A DNA stretch of 64,000 nucleotides from Asticcacaulis sp. MM231. Its GTDB lineage: Bacteria > Pseudomonadota > Alphaproteobacteria > Caulobacterales > Caulobacteraceae. Both the position numbers and the translations under genes were made by a program. Where the stretch lies: NCBI RefSeq assembly GCF_964186625.1, contig NZ_OZ075110.1, forward strand, positions 310,001 through 374,000, in the 5' to 3' direction. Below, in pieces: positions 17,543 to 25,246 of this stretch (its first letter is position 1; every line of letters starts with the position of its first letter). Below the pieces are notes generated by a model, which made no database searches, was not told the origin of the DNA, and saw only the letters and a program-made list of their open reading frames with translations.

Positions 17543-18475
17543 TCACTCGCGGCGATAGCGCTTCAGAAACGCCCACATCGCCTCATTATCGACCACCCAG
17601 GCATGTTTGCCGCCGACCGTAATGCGACCGACCACATCGGCATCATTGCGGCAGCCGCTGTAACGTTCTTCATAGACATAGGCTGTTACCCATTGCGTTG
17701 TCGGCGCGGTCCCACAGGCATTAAGCTGCGCCCAGCGCTGCTCGGCGGCATGCATGGTGTATTGCCAGTAGCCGGCGCCGCCCCCCTCGATCGGGTTGAC
17801 CGTATCCTTGTCGCCGGCAAAGGCAATGACCGGCATAGGGCGCGTTGGCCGACAGGTGGTCGGATCGGGGCGTGTCTTATCCTCCGCCTGCGGATTGCCG
17901 GCGCGCAAACCTACGACGGGGGCGATGGCGGCGAAGCGATCGGCGGCGACGCAGCCAAGCCACGAGGTCATGCGGCCGCCACCCGACAGTCCCGTGGCGT
18001 AGACCCGGGCGCGATCGATGCAGCCTTCCGAGGCCAGCCGGTCGATCGCCGCCTTGATATAGGCAACGTCGTCGGCGTCGTCCGGGCCAGGTATCTTGCC
18101 CGTGACGGTCGGCACGCCGGGGATATTCCATACGAAGCCCTTGCCAGCGGGGATGCCGCCATCCGGTGCGGCCAGGATAAAGCCGTTGCGGTCGGACGTC
18201 GCTTCGAGCTTTGCGTCTTTCAGCATATCCGCGCCGGTGCCGGTGCTGCCATGAAAGAGAAACAGGATCGGTTGGGGCGTAGCGGCATCGGAATCCTTTG
18301 GCAGGTGGATGAGCATAGATCGCCCCATACCAGGAATGGCGACGGATTGCGTCTGCCCGGCGTGATGGAGGCTGCAAGAGAACGCGGCCTGGGCAGGCGT
18401 GGTCCATCCAAGCGCCGCCAATATCCCTAAAAGAAGCCACATATGTTGCGGAAATCCCTGAGTGTGCGGTCGCAT
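17543..18475 (-). CDS. secreted esterase of the feruloyl esterase / PHB depolymerase (LpqC) family
   Basis: The 310-residue precursor carries a signal peptide (MWLLLGILAALGWTTPAQA from the internal Met at 18442). It is followed by an alpha/beta-hydrolase: oxyanion region LFLFHGSTGTG, nucleophile serine in ATGLSGGGRMTSW, acid in AFAGDKDTVNPIEGG, and histidine in GGKHAW. Such enzymes hydrolyse feruloyl esters of plant cell walls or short polyesters. The substrate is not certain. The start is put at 18475 (MRPHTQGF), giving a normal charged n-region. 18442 is the alternative, and the longer upstream frame is unlikely. It is a stand-alone gene. Confidence 0.8.
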   Translation of the reverse strand: MRPHTQGFPQHMWLLLGILAALGWTTPAQAAFSCSLHHAGQTQSVAIPGMGRSMLIHLPKDSDAATPQPILFLFHGSTGTGADMLKDAKLEATSDRNGFILAAPDGGIPAGKGFVWNIPGVPTVTGKIPGPDDADDVAYIKAAIDRLASEGCIDRARVYATGLSGGGRMTSWLGCVAADRFAAIAPVVGLRAGNPQAEDKTRPDPTTCRPTRPMPVIAFAGDKDTVNPIEGGGAGYWQYTMHAAEQRWAQLNACGTAPTTQWVTAYVYEERYSGCRNDADVVGRITVGGKHAWVVDNEAMWAFLKRYRRE

Positions 18476-19049
18476 GGCCAGTCTGTCCCTGATGGTCTGT
18501 TGACGATTCAATGTAACGCATCCAGAAGACAGTCGAAAGCCTGCCATCTCTTGAGTGGGGGCTAGCCAAACCCAAGCTTGAAACGGGCGACATCTCCCCT
18601 GGCCCAATCTAAAGCCAGGGCGTGAGGATCCAGCCGCCACACGTCCGCGCATCCGAAGCGTTGCCGCGTCATCGCTCGCGTCCCCAAGCTAGGTGGATTT
18701 TGCGACGCGCACGAAACGGTGGTATGGCGCGGCGGGCGCAGCCCCTGACGCCGTGTCATTTTACACACACCCAACCATAGTTTTATAAACCATAAGTGGA
18801 AGTCTGGATTTTTATCGGCCGCCATAGTTTCCTGCGGAAACCGGAAAAGATACGTAACGAGCGAACGGGTGACTGAGCGCTGTGCCGTTTGTCGCGTAAC
18901 GTCGTACCGAATAATCTAGGCTCTGAAAAAGATATGCCAAAAGGAAGGGCAGCTTTGATTGACACGTAAAAGCGGAGTTTTTTGATACAAATAGGTCGCG
19001 CATCAAGGCGTTGTGCTTCTTTAGAATAAAATATAACGGCGGCGGAAAT
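18476..19049. other. intergenic region between divergent esterase and hydroxylase genes
   Basis: About 570 bases separate the two starts. The part next to 19049 is AT-rich and should hold the promoter of the hydroxylase. Frames on both strands are short and without domains. No RNA gene or repeat was recognised. Confidence 0.35.
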
Positions 19050-20069
19050 ATGCTAGATTTTTTATACTCGAAATTACACAACCTGCATTGGGAGCAGTTT
19101 ACGGTTGTAGGCAGCACTCTGCTCACATTTTTCTTTGCAGCGATCGTTAGTTTTATAGGGCAGTTTCAACGACTGCGCATGCACGTCTCTTTTGCCGGGT
19201 TCTGGGAACACTGCTTTCCCGCCGCCGGCTGGACATCGACGTCCAGCCGCATTGACATCATCATGTATGTTGCGGGCAAGTTGACACGTGGCCTGCTGGC
19301 CATCGGTGATGCGTTTCTCGCCGTGGGCGTGGCTTCTGGTATCGCGGCAGGGCTTCATAGCGTCATGCCGCAGCATGTCCCGTTGCACGCAGGATTTCTC
19401 ACGGTCGTGTCGTGGTCGATCGTCTTCTTTCTGTTCGCGGACTTCGCGAATTTTTTTACCCACTACCTTCAACATAAGGTCGGCTTTTTGTGGGAACTGC
19501 ATAAGGTGCATCATTCTGCGACCTTCCTGACGCCTCTGACAACAGCACGGATGCATCCCTTAGGCGACAAGTTTGACCACATCGGTGCAATACTTTTGGG
19601 GGCCCTTCCGATGGGGCTATGCCTATTTTTATATCAGCTCTCGCTCGCGGACATGCTGATCATGATGGGCAATGCGAACCTGATAGGCACGATCTTGGTC
19701 TTGGACGCACTGCGCCATAGCCACTTCCCAGTAAGCTTCGGAAAACTCGACTTTGTCCTAATAAGCCCACACATGCACCAGTTGCACCATAGCGCTCGAT
19801 TTGAGCACTGGGACAAGAACATGGGCAATAAGTTATCCATCTGGGACTTCATGTTCGGAACCGCCTTTATTCCAGACAAGGGGGAGATCCTCACCTACGG
19901 CATTGGAAGGGGGGCGGCGCTTGATGCGGAATATCACACGCTTGCAGGCGTTTATGTGCGTCCTGTCATAAATATGTTCAAGGTCATGGTTTTTGGCGCT
20001 CAGGAACCACCGCCCATACCAATAGAAGCGCCACGGGCGACGCCCTCCGCGGATCACCCTTCGCCCTAG
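19050..20069 (+). CDS. sterol desaturase / fatty acid hydroxylase family membrane protein, second paralogue
   Basis: The 339-residue membrane protein is a clear paralogue of the one at 6649-7722. It shares the sequence around FANFFTHYLQHKVGFLWELH (the other has FSNFLSHYLQHKVPFLWEIH), HKVHHSATFLTPL, and MHQLHHSARFEHWDKNMG. All histidine clusters for the di-iron site are present, so it should be an active lipid hydroxylase or desaturase. The start at 19050 (MLDFLYSK) matches the paralogue's start; a GGCGG run lies just upstream. A perfect hairpin follows the stop at 20085-20111. The physiological substrate is unknown. Confidence 0.88.
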   Translation: MLDFLYSKLHNLHWEQFTVVGSTLLTFFFAAIVSFIGQFQRLRMHVSFAGFWEHCFPAAGWTSTSSRIDIIMYVAGKLTRGLLAIGDAFLAVGVASGIAAGLHSVMPQHVPLHAGFLTVVSWSIVFFLFADFANFFTHYLQHKVGFLWELHKVHHSATFLTPLTTARMHPLGDKFDHIGAILLGALPMGLCLFLYQLSLADMLIMMGNANLIGTILVLDALRHSHFPVSFGKLDFVLISPHMHQLHHSARFEHWDKNMGNKLSIWDFMFGTAFIPDKGEILTYGIGRGAALDAEYHTLAGVYVRPVINMFKVMVFGAQEPPPIPIEAPRATPSADHPSP

Positions 20070-20084
20070 ACAGATGAACCGGAC

Positions 20085-20111
20085 CTGAGCCTTGCTATTG
20101 GCAAGGCTCAG
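20085..20111 (+). terminator. perfect hairpin after the hydroxylase gene
   Basis: CTGAGCCTTGC and GCAAGGCTCAG form an 11-base perfect stem with a TATTG loop, 15 bases past the stop codon. No T-run follows, so termination may be Rho-assisted, or the hairpin may only stabilise the mRNA end. The remaining bases to 20383 hold the fghA promoter and nothing else that I recognise. Confidence 0.5.
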
Positions 20112-20383
20112 GGATTGAGACGAAAGGGGACCTCGTCCGGTCTGGTACCATGGCACGGCCAGGGCTTGGATGTGATGCCAACAGGCCCCGTCTTGTGAGC
20201 TTTCCGTAGAACCTTGACTTGGTCGATCTGGATTTTGCAAATCTGCCATACGGGATAGATAGGGTAACCCCTTTCGGATCAGGCCTCCCGCAAACAAGCG
20301 GATGCGCCTACGCTCTTGACCTCACCTTGGTCGAGCCCCTATGACGACGCCGCCTCCCCCCTGTCCGCACAAAAGGAAATCCC

Positions 20384-21217
20384 ATGTCGCTCGAACAGCT
20401 CGAAGTCCACGAATCCCATGGTGGAAAGCTTGCGGTCTATCGCCACGACAGCGCCGAGACGAAGACCCCGATGACCTTCAGCATCTTTCTGCCGCCACAG
20501 GTCAAATCAGGCAAAAAACTACCGGTTGTCTGGTACTTGTCAGGCCTGACCTGTACCCACGCCAATGTGACCGAAAAAGGCGATTACCGCCGCGCCTGCG
20601 CAGACCTTGGCCTAATTTTTGTCGCTCCGGACACCTCACCGCGCGGGGAGACCGTCCCCGATGATGATGCCTATGATTTCGGACAGGGTGCAGGCTTCTA
20701 CGTCGACGCCACCGAGGCGCCGTTTGCCGAAAACTACCGGATGTACAGCTATATCACCGAAGAATTGCCGGCACTGATTGCGGCCAACTTCCCGGTCGAC
20801 ATGACCCGCCAGTCGATTATGGGCCATTCCATGGGCGGACATGGCGCACTCGTGATCGCCCTGCGAAATCCGGTCTATCGCGCCGTCTCTGCCTTCGCCC
20901 CGATCGTGGCGCCATCGCAGGTGCCATGGGGCGAAAAGGCCTTCACGGGTTATCTCGGTCCAGATCGCGCCGCCTGGGTAACTTACGACGCTTGCGCCCT
21001 GATCGCAGCCGGTCATCGCGTGCCTGATATCCTGGTCGATCAAGGCATGGCGGACAGTTTCCTGACCAACCAGCTCAAACCTGAGCTTCTACAAGCCACG
21101 TGCGGCAACGCCGAACAGCCCCTCACGCTCAACCTGCGCACCTGCTATGATCATAGCTATTATTTCATCTCAAGCTTTATGGACGAGCACCTGCGCTGGC
21201 ACGCCGCAAGACTTTAG
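20384..21217 (+). CDS. fghA: S-formylglutathione hydrolase
   Basis: The 277-residue alpha/beta-hydrolase splits S-formylglutathione to glutathione and formate in the cytosolic glutathione-dependent formaldehyde detoxification pathway. Family marks are [20 protein letters not shown], the nucleophile in [12 protein letters not shown] (serine near 147), and the histidine in [21 protein letters not shown] lies upstream of ATG 20384. The partner alcohol dehydrogenase is not in the window. Its stop overlaps the malate synthase stop on the other strand by three bases. Confidence 0.93.
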   Translation: MSLEQLEVHESHGGKLAVYRHDSAETKTPMTFSIFLPPQVKSGKKLPVVWYLSGLTCTHANVTEKGDYRRACADLGLIFVAPDTSPRGETVPDDDAYDFGQGAGFYVDATEAPFAENYRMYSYITEELPALIAANFPVDMTRQSIMGHSMGGHGALVIALRNPVYRAVSAFAPIVAPSQVPWGEKAFTGYLGPDRAAWVTYDACALIAAGHRVPDILVDQGMADSFLTNQLKPELLQATCGNAEQPLTLNLRTCYDHSYYFISSFMDEHLRWHAARL

Positions 21218-23328
21218 CGGACCTTCGCCTCGCGTCGCCGTTTGTGCAGGATGAATTCGGTGTAGCCATTGGGTTGCGCGCGTCCCATAAAGACCAGATC
21301 GCGCGCCGCCTGAAACGCCACCCCGTCAAAATCCGGCGCCATCGGCCGATAGTGGGGGTCGCCGGTGTTCTGACCATCCACGACCCGCGCCATATATCTG
21401 AGGCGGCCCTCGACCTGAGCCTCCGTGATCAGGCCATGGTGCAGCCAGTTGGCGACGTGCTGCGAGGAGATGCGCAAGGTGGCCCGGTCTTCCATCAGCC
21501 CGACATCATGAATATCGGGCACCTTGGAACAACCCACCCCCTGATCGATCCAGCGCACAACATAGCCCAACAGGCCCTGCAGATTGTTGTCGAGTTCCAG
21601 GGCGATCTCTTCCCGTGACAGGTTGCGATCGAGCACGGGCGGGGTCAGGAGCGCGTCGAGCGACGCGCGCTGGCGTTGCCGGATCTCGTCTTGCCGCGCC
21701 GTCACATCGACACTGTGATAGTGGAGAGCGTGCAAGGTCGCAGCCGTCGGCGACGGCACCCAGGCCGTGCTCGCGCCTGACTGCGGATGCGCGATCTTCT
21801 GAGCCAGCATGTCCTTCATCCGGTCAGGCGCCGCCCACATGCCCTTGCCGATCTGGGCATGTCCCGGCAGACCGCACAGCAAACCCGCATCGACATTGGC
21901 GTCCTCGTAAGCCTTGATCCAGACGGCGTTTTTGATGTCGCCTTTGCGTAAGGTAGGCCCGGCCTCCATCGAGGTGTGGATCTCATCACCCGTGCGATCG
22001 AGAAAGCCGGTATTGATGAAGAACACACGCTCAGAAGCCGCCTTGATGCAGGCCATCAGATTGACGCTGGTGCGGCGCTCTTCGTCCATAATGCCGATTT
22101 TCAGCGTAGCCGCCGGCAGGCCCAGCGCCGCTTCGGCAAAGGCGAAGGTCTCAACGACAAAGGCCACCTCGTCGGGCCCGTGCATCTTCGGCTTGACGAT
22201 ATAGGCCGAACCCGTGCGGCTGTTGCCACCACGATCATGGCGCGCGATCAGGGCGGTGATCATCAGATCGACCAGACCTTCCGGCACCGGCTGCCCCTCC
22301 GCGTCGGCGACCATATCCGTATACATATGCAGGCCGACATTGCGCGCCAGCATCAGACTGCGGCCGTGCAAGGTCAGGGCCTTGCCGTCCGGTGTCATGT
22401 AGTCGCGGTCGGGATTGAGTTGTCGCGTCAAGGATTGATCGTCCTTGCGGAAGGTCTCGCTCAGGTCGCCCTTCATCAGGCCCAGCCAGTTGGTATAGAG
22501 CCCAACCTTGTCCCAGGCATCGACAGCCGCGACGCTGTCCTCCATATCCATGATCGCCGATAAGGCAGCCTCCATGACGATATCGCAAACGCCCGCCGCG
22601 TCAGCGCGCCCGACCGGGTGCTCGCGATCAATCAGGATATCCATGTGCAGGCCGTTATGGCGCAGCAGGATCGACGCGGGCGCATCGGCGTCGCCGGCAA
22701 AACCGGCAAAATGCGCAGGATCTTTCAGCGTGATACCGCCATTGGCGATCAGGGCGCCATCGATAACCCTATAGGCCGTGACATCGGCGTGGCTCAAACC
22801 CGCCAGCGGCACAAACTGATCGAGCCAGGCTTTCGCCTGCGCCTGCACCAAAGCGCCCCGCGCCGCATCGTAACCTTTCGTTTCGATCGGTGGCGCCAGG
22901 GCATCGGTGCCATAAAGCGCATCATAGAGCGATCCCCAGCGCGCATTGGCGGCATTCAGGGCATAGCGCGCATTGGAGACCGGCACGACCAGTTGCGGAC
23001 CGGCCAGATGTGAGATTTCATCATCGACATCCTTGGTGGTGACGCTGAAAGCGGCCGGCTCCGGCAGCAGATAGCCGATCTCCTGCAAAAACGCCTTATA
23101 AGCCGCAGGTGCGAAGGGGTTCGCCTTGTGCCAGGCATCAATCTGTTCCTGCAAGCGGTCGCGACGGGTCAGCAAGTCCGCGTTACGCGCGCTGAATGTC
23201 GCCAGCAGATCGCTCAGTCCACGCCAAAAAGCCTCTGGCGCAACACCCGAACCCGGCAAGGCCTGCGCGATAACAAAGCGATGCAGGGGTTCAGCAACGG
23301 TATAGGAACCAATAGAGACACGGGCCAT
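21214..23328 (-). CDS. glcB: malate synthase G
   Basis: The 704-residue enzyme condenses glyoxylate with acetyl-CoA to malate in the glyoxylate route. Length and motifs fit the G isoform: [46 protein letters not shown]-like [25 protein letters not shown], and [17 protein letters not shown] near the C-terminus. The start is set at 23328 ([11 protein letters not shown]) because AAAGGTGG lies six bases before it and the upstream seven codons are not family sequence. Single gene, convergent with fghA. Confidence 0.95.
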   Translation of the reverse strand: MARVSIGSYTVAEPLHRFVIAQALPGSGVAPEAFWRGLSDLLATFSARNADLLTRRDRLQEQIDAWHKANPFAPAAYKAFLQEIGYLLPEPAAFSVTTKDVDDEISHLAGPQLVVPVSNARYALNAANARWGSLYDALYGTDALAPPIETKGYDAARGALVQAQAKAWLDQFVPLAGLSHADVTAYRVIDGALIANGGITLKDPAHFAGFAGDADAPASILLRHNGLHMDILIDREHPVGRADAAGVCDIVMEAALSAIMDMEDSVAAVDAWDKVGLYTNWLGLMKGDLSETFRKDDQSLTRQLNPDRDYMTPDGKALTLHGRSLMLARNVGLHMYTDMVADAEGQPVPEGLVDLMITALIARHDRGGNSRTGSAYIVKPKMHGPDEVAFVVETFAFAEAALGLPAATLKIGIMDEERRTSVNLMACIKAASERVFFINTGFLDRTGDEIHTSMEAGPTLRKGDIKNAVWIKAYEDANVDAGLLCGLPGHAQIGKGMWAAPDRMKDMLAQKIAHPQSGASTAWVPSPTAATLHALHYHSVDVTARQDEIRQRQRASLDALLTPPVLDRNLSREEIALELDNNLQGLLGYVVRWIDQGVGCSKVPDIHDVGLMEDRATLRISSQHVANWLHHGLITEAQVEGRLRYMARVVDGQNTGDPHYRPMAPDFDGVAFQAARDLVFMGRAQPNGYTEFILHKRRREAKVR

Positions 23329-23491
23329 GGGCCACCTTTGATCTGACACGGACAGATCTCAAGGTTAGGCCTGACCTGGCCAGCCGTCAATTTTTCTGAA
23401 AATTATTTCCGTTTTTAGAAATAATTTACAACACTCTGATTTTACTTTCTTTTCAATTTTCCATCACCAGCGCAAACTATCGGGTGAACGC

Positions 23492-25159
23492 TCAGGGTTT
23501 CATCCTACAGCCGTCCGACACCGTGACGACGACATTGTTGCGGCTCGTGATCGTGCGGTCATAACAGACGCCATCGCTATCGGTTACCCTGACCTTATGA
23601 ACAGATGTGCCGGTCGTGGCCTTCGTCCGGTGCGTCTTGGGATCAAGCAGGGCGTGGAGCTTCGGTGCTGTGCTGAGCTCTTCGCTTCTGATCCGCACCC
23701 GCCCATCGATGCCGGTTTCACGGATGGTCCGCTTCAGACCCTGATAGAGATCGATATCCTGAAGGCCATAATCCTTATGGAAGGTGTCGTGGTAGTCGAT
23801 GGTCAGGGGAAAGGACTCCTCAACCATGCGCGTTTGTACACCAGCCACGTCCGTCGTTGTGAGGGTGGTCGCGAGCTCTGTCGACTGACGCACGCGCCAT
23901 ATTGCTTCAGTTGGCGAGGTCTCATAGGCCTGATGATTGGAAAACCGGCTCGTCTGCTGCAGGCGGGTCGTGACGCGGCCATGCGAGGTCTCGACATAGC
24001 CTTCGATCACATAGTCGCGCGGCAAGGTGGTCGTCATCTGGCCGTTCAGATCGCTGCCCTTCGCCAACAAGCGTGCATCGTCAACATTGATTTCTGGTGC
24101 TGTCAGCGTGTTGCGCGTCAGGCCGCCGGTCACGACGTCCGCACCTTCATCGAGCCACGCCATCAGCGTGCCCATGGCATAGACATAGCGGCGAACGCCC
24201 TCGACCTGCAAGGCGATCGTGTGCGGCTGGCCGTCATTGAGCGAGGCCGCAAACGGGGTCAGGTCAACCCGGTAGGGCTCGAAGTTAAGCGTCTGCACGC
24301 CCGGTGACGGGAACCACAGATAGGGGTTAATGCCGCCGGTATAGATCCACGGATAGATCGGCGCCACACCGGCCGGTTTGCCGTCGATCAACACCTCGGT
24401 CTCGCGCAGGCTGCCGCCGCCGCACAGATTGGCGTCCTTGGTGATGAAACGGTCGGAGACGCAGCCGTACCAGAATTCATCGTCGCCTTGCGGTTCGGCC
24501 ATGACATCGAGATAGAGACGCTCGACATTGCGCGGCAGGGTCAGGGTCCTGGTAAGAGCGGGGGCGGCCTTGGTCAGTGACGCCTGACGATCGCTTAAGG
24601 GCATAACAAGCTGTGCCGTGGCGGGCGCCGGATTGTGTGCATCAGCCGGATAGAAAAGCAGCCGCGCCGCGCCAAAAAGATGGCCCGTATAGGTGTCATC
24701 GACATAGTTGGCGAGGAGGAATTCCCCGCTCTGGGGCGTGGTCAGCAGACTTGTATAGTCGGTAATGTCGCGCTCGGCATGCCAGACCGGCGCGATATCG
24801 CGGCGCGGCTCCATCGTCGTGCCGAGATAGAGATTGACGCCCCCCAGATGGATGATGGCCGTGCGATCGAACTGACGGCCACGCGTCACGTTGAAATCGG
24901 TCTCGATGACGACCTTCGCCCACGGACCGGGGCAAGCCGCCGGCGGGGCATAGGTCATGGCCACGGGTTGTTCGCCGATAAATTCATGTTTGGAGAGAAG
25001 CTCAACCACGCAAGGGGTTGTGCTGGGGCGAACTACATAAAGCTCAGCGCTGGCCACCGTGTTGGTGCCGATGGGTACAGATGGCGGAGGCGCCAGAGTC
25101 TCGGCCTGCGCCGAGGCAGCCAACACGGCCAATAAAGGTGTCAAACGCATAAGCCACAT
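23492..25159 (-). CDS. secreted peptide-N-glycosidase A-type amidase (PNGase A)
   Basis: The 555-residue precursor has a Sec signal (MWLMRLTPLLAVLAASAQAE). The mature protein carries the marks of the plant/fungal PNGase A family (peptide-N4-(N-acetyl-beta-glucosaminyl)asparagine amidase A): CVVELLSKHEFIGEQPV, CPGPWAKVVIETDFNVTRGR, TAIIHLGGVNLYLGTTMEPR, FWYGCVSDRF, CGGGSLRETEVLIDG, and PWIYTGGINPYLW. The family cleaves the GlcNAc-Asn bond and accepts core alpha-1,3-fucosylated plant glycans. The start at 25159 is supported by GGGAG six bases upstream. It lies 87 bases after the TonB receptor gene in the same direction, behind a hairpin. It is expected to release whole N-glycans for uptake or further cutting. 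Confidence 0.88.
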   Translation of the reverse strand: MWLMRLTPLLAVLAASAQAETLAPPPSVPIGTNTVASAELYVVRPSTTPCVVELLSKHEFIGEQPVAMTYAPPAACPGPWAKVVIETDFNVTRGRQFDRTAIIHLGGVNLYLGTTMEPRRDIAPVWHAERDITDYTSLLTTPQSGEFLLANYVDDTYTGHLFGAARLLFYPADAHNPAPATAQLVMPLSDRQASLTKAAPALTRTLTLPRNVERLYLDVMAEPQGDDEFWYGCVSDRFITKDANLCGGGSLRETEVLIDGKPAGVAPIYPWIYTGGINPYLWFPSPGVQTLNFEPYRVDLTPFAASLNDGQPHTIALQVEGVRRYVYAMGTLMAWLDEGADVVTGGLTRNTLTAPEINVDDARLLAKGSDLNGQMTTTLPRDYVIEGYVETSHGRVTTRLQQTSRFSNHQAYETSPTEAIWRVRQSTELATTLTTTDVAGVQTRMVEESFPLTIDYHDTFHKDYGLQDIDLYQGLKRTIRETGIDGRVRIRSEELSTAPKLHALLDPKTHRTKATTGTSVHKVRVTDSDGVCYDRTITSRNNVVVTVSDGCRMKP

Positions 25160-25187
25160 AGCCGTCTCCCAAGAGTATAAAAAGGAA

Positions 25188-25219
25188 ATGCGCGCTGACC
25201 GGGGAAAGCCAGCGCGCAT
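25188..25219 (-). terminator. hairpin between TonB receptor gene and PNGase gene
   Basis: ATGCGCGCTG and CAGCGCGCAT are perfect 10-base arms. On the minus strand the structure is followed by TTCCTTTTTA. It lies between the receptor stop (25247) and the PNGase start (25159), so it may be a partial terminator that lowers enzyme transcript relative to receptor transcript. Confidence 0.5.
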
Positions 25220-25246
25220 CCGCACATGATCGTTGAAGCGACTCTG

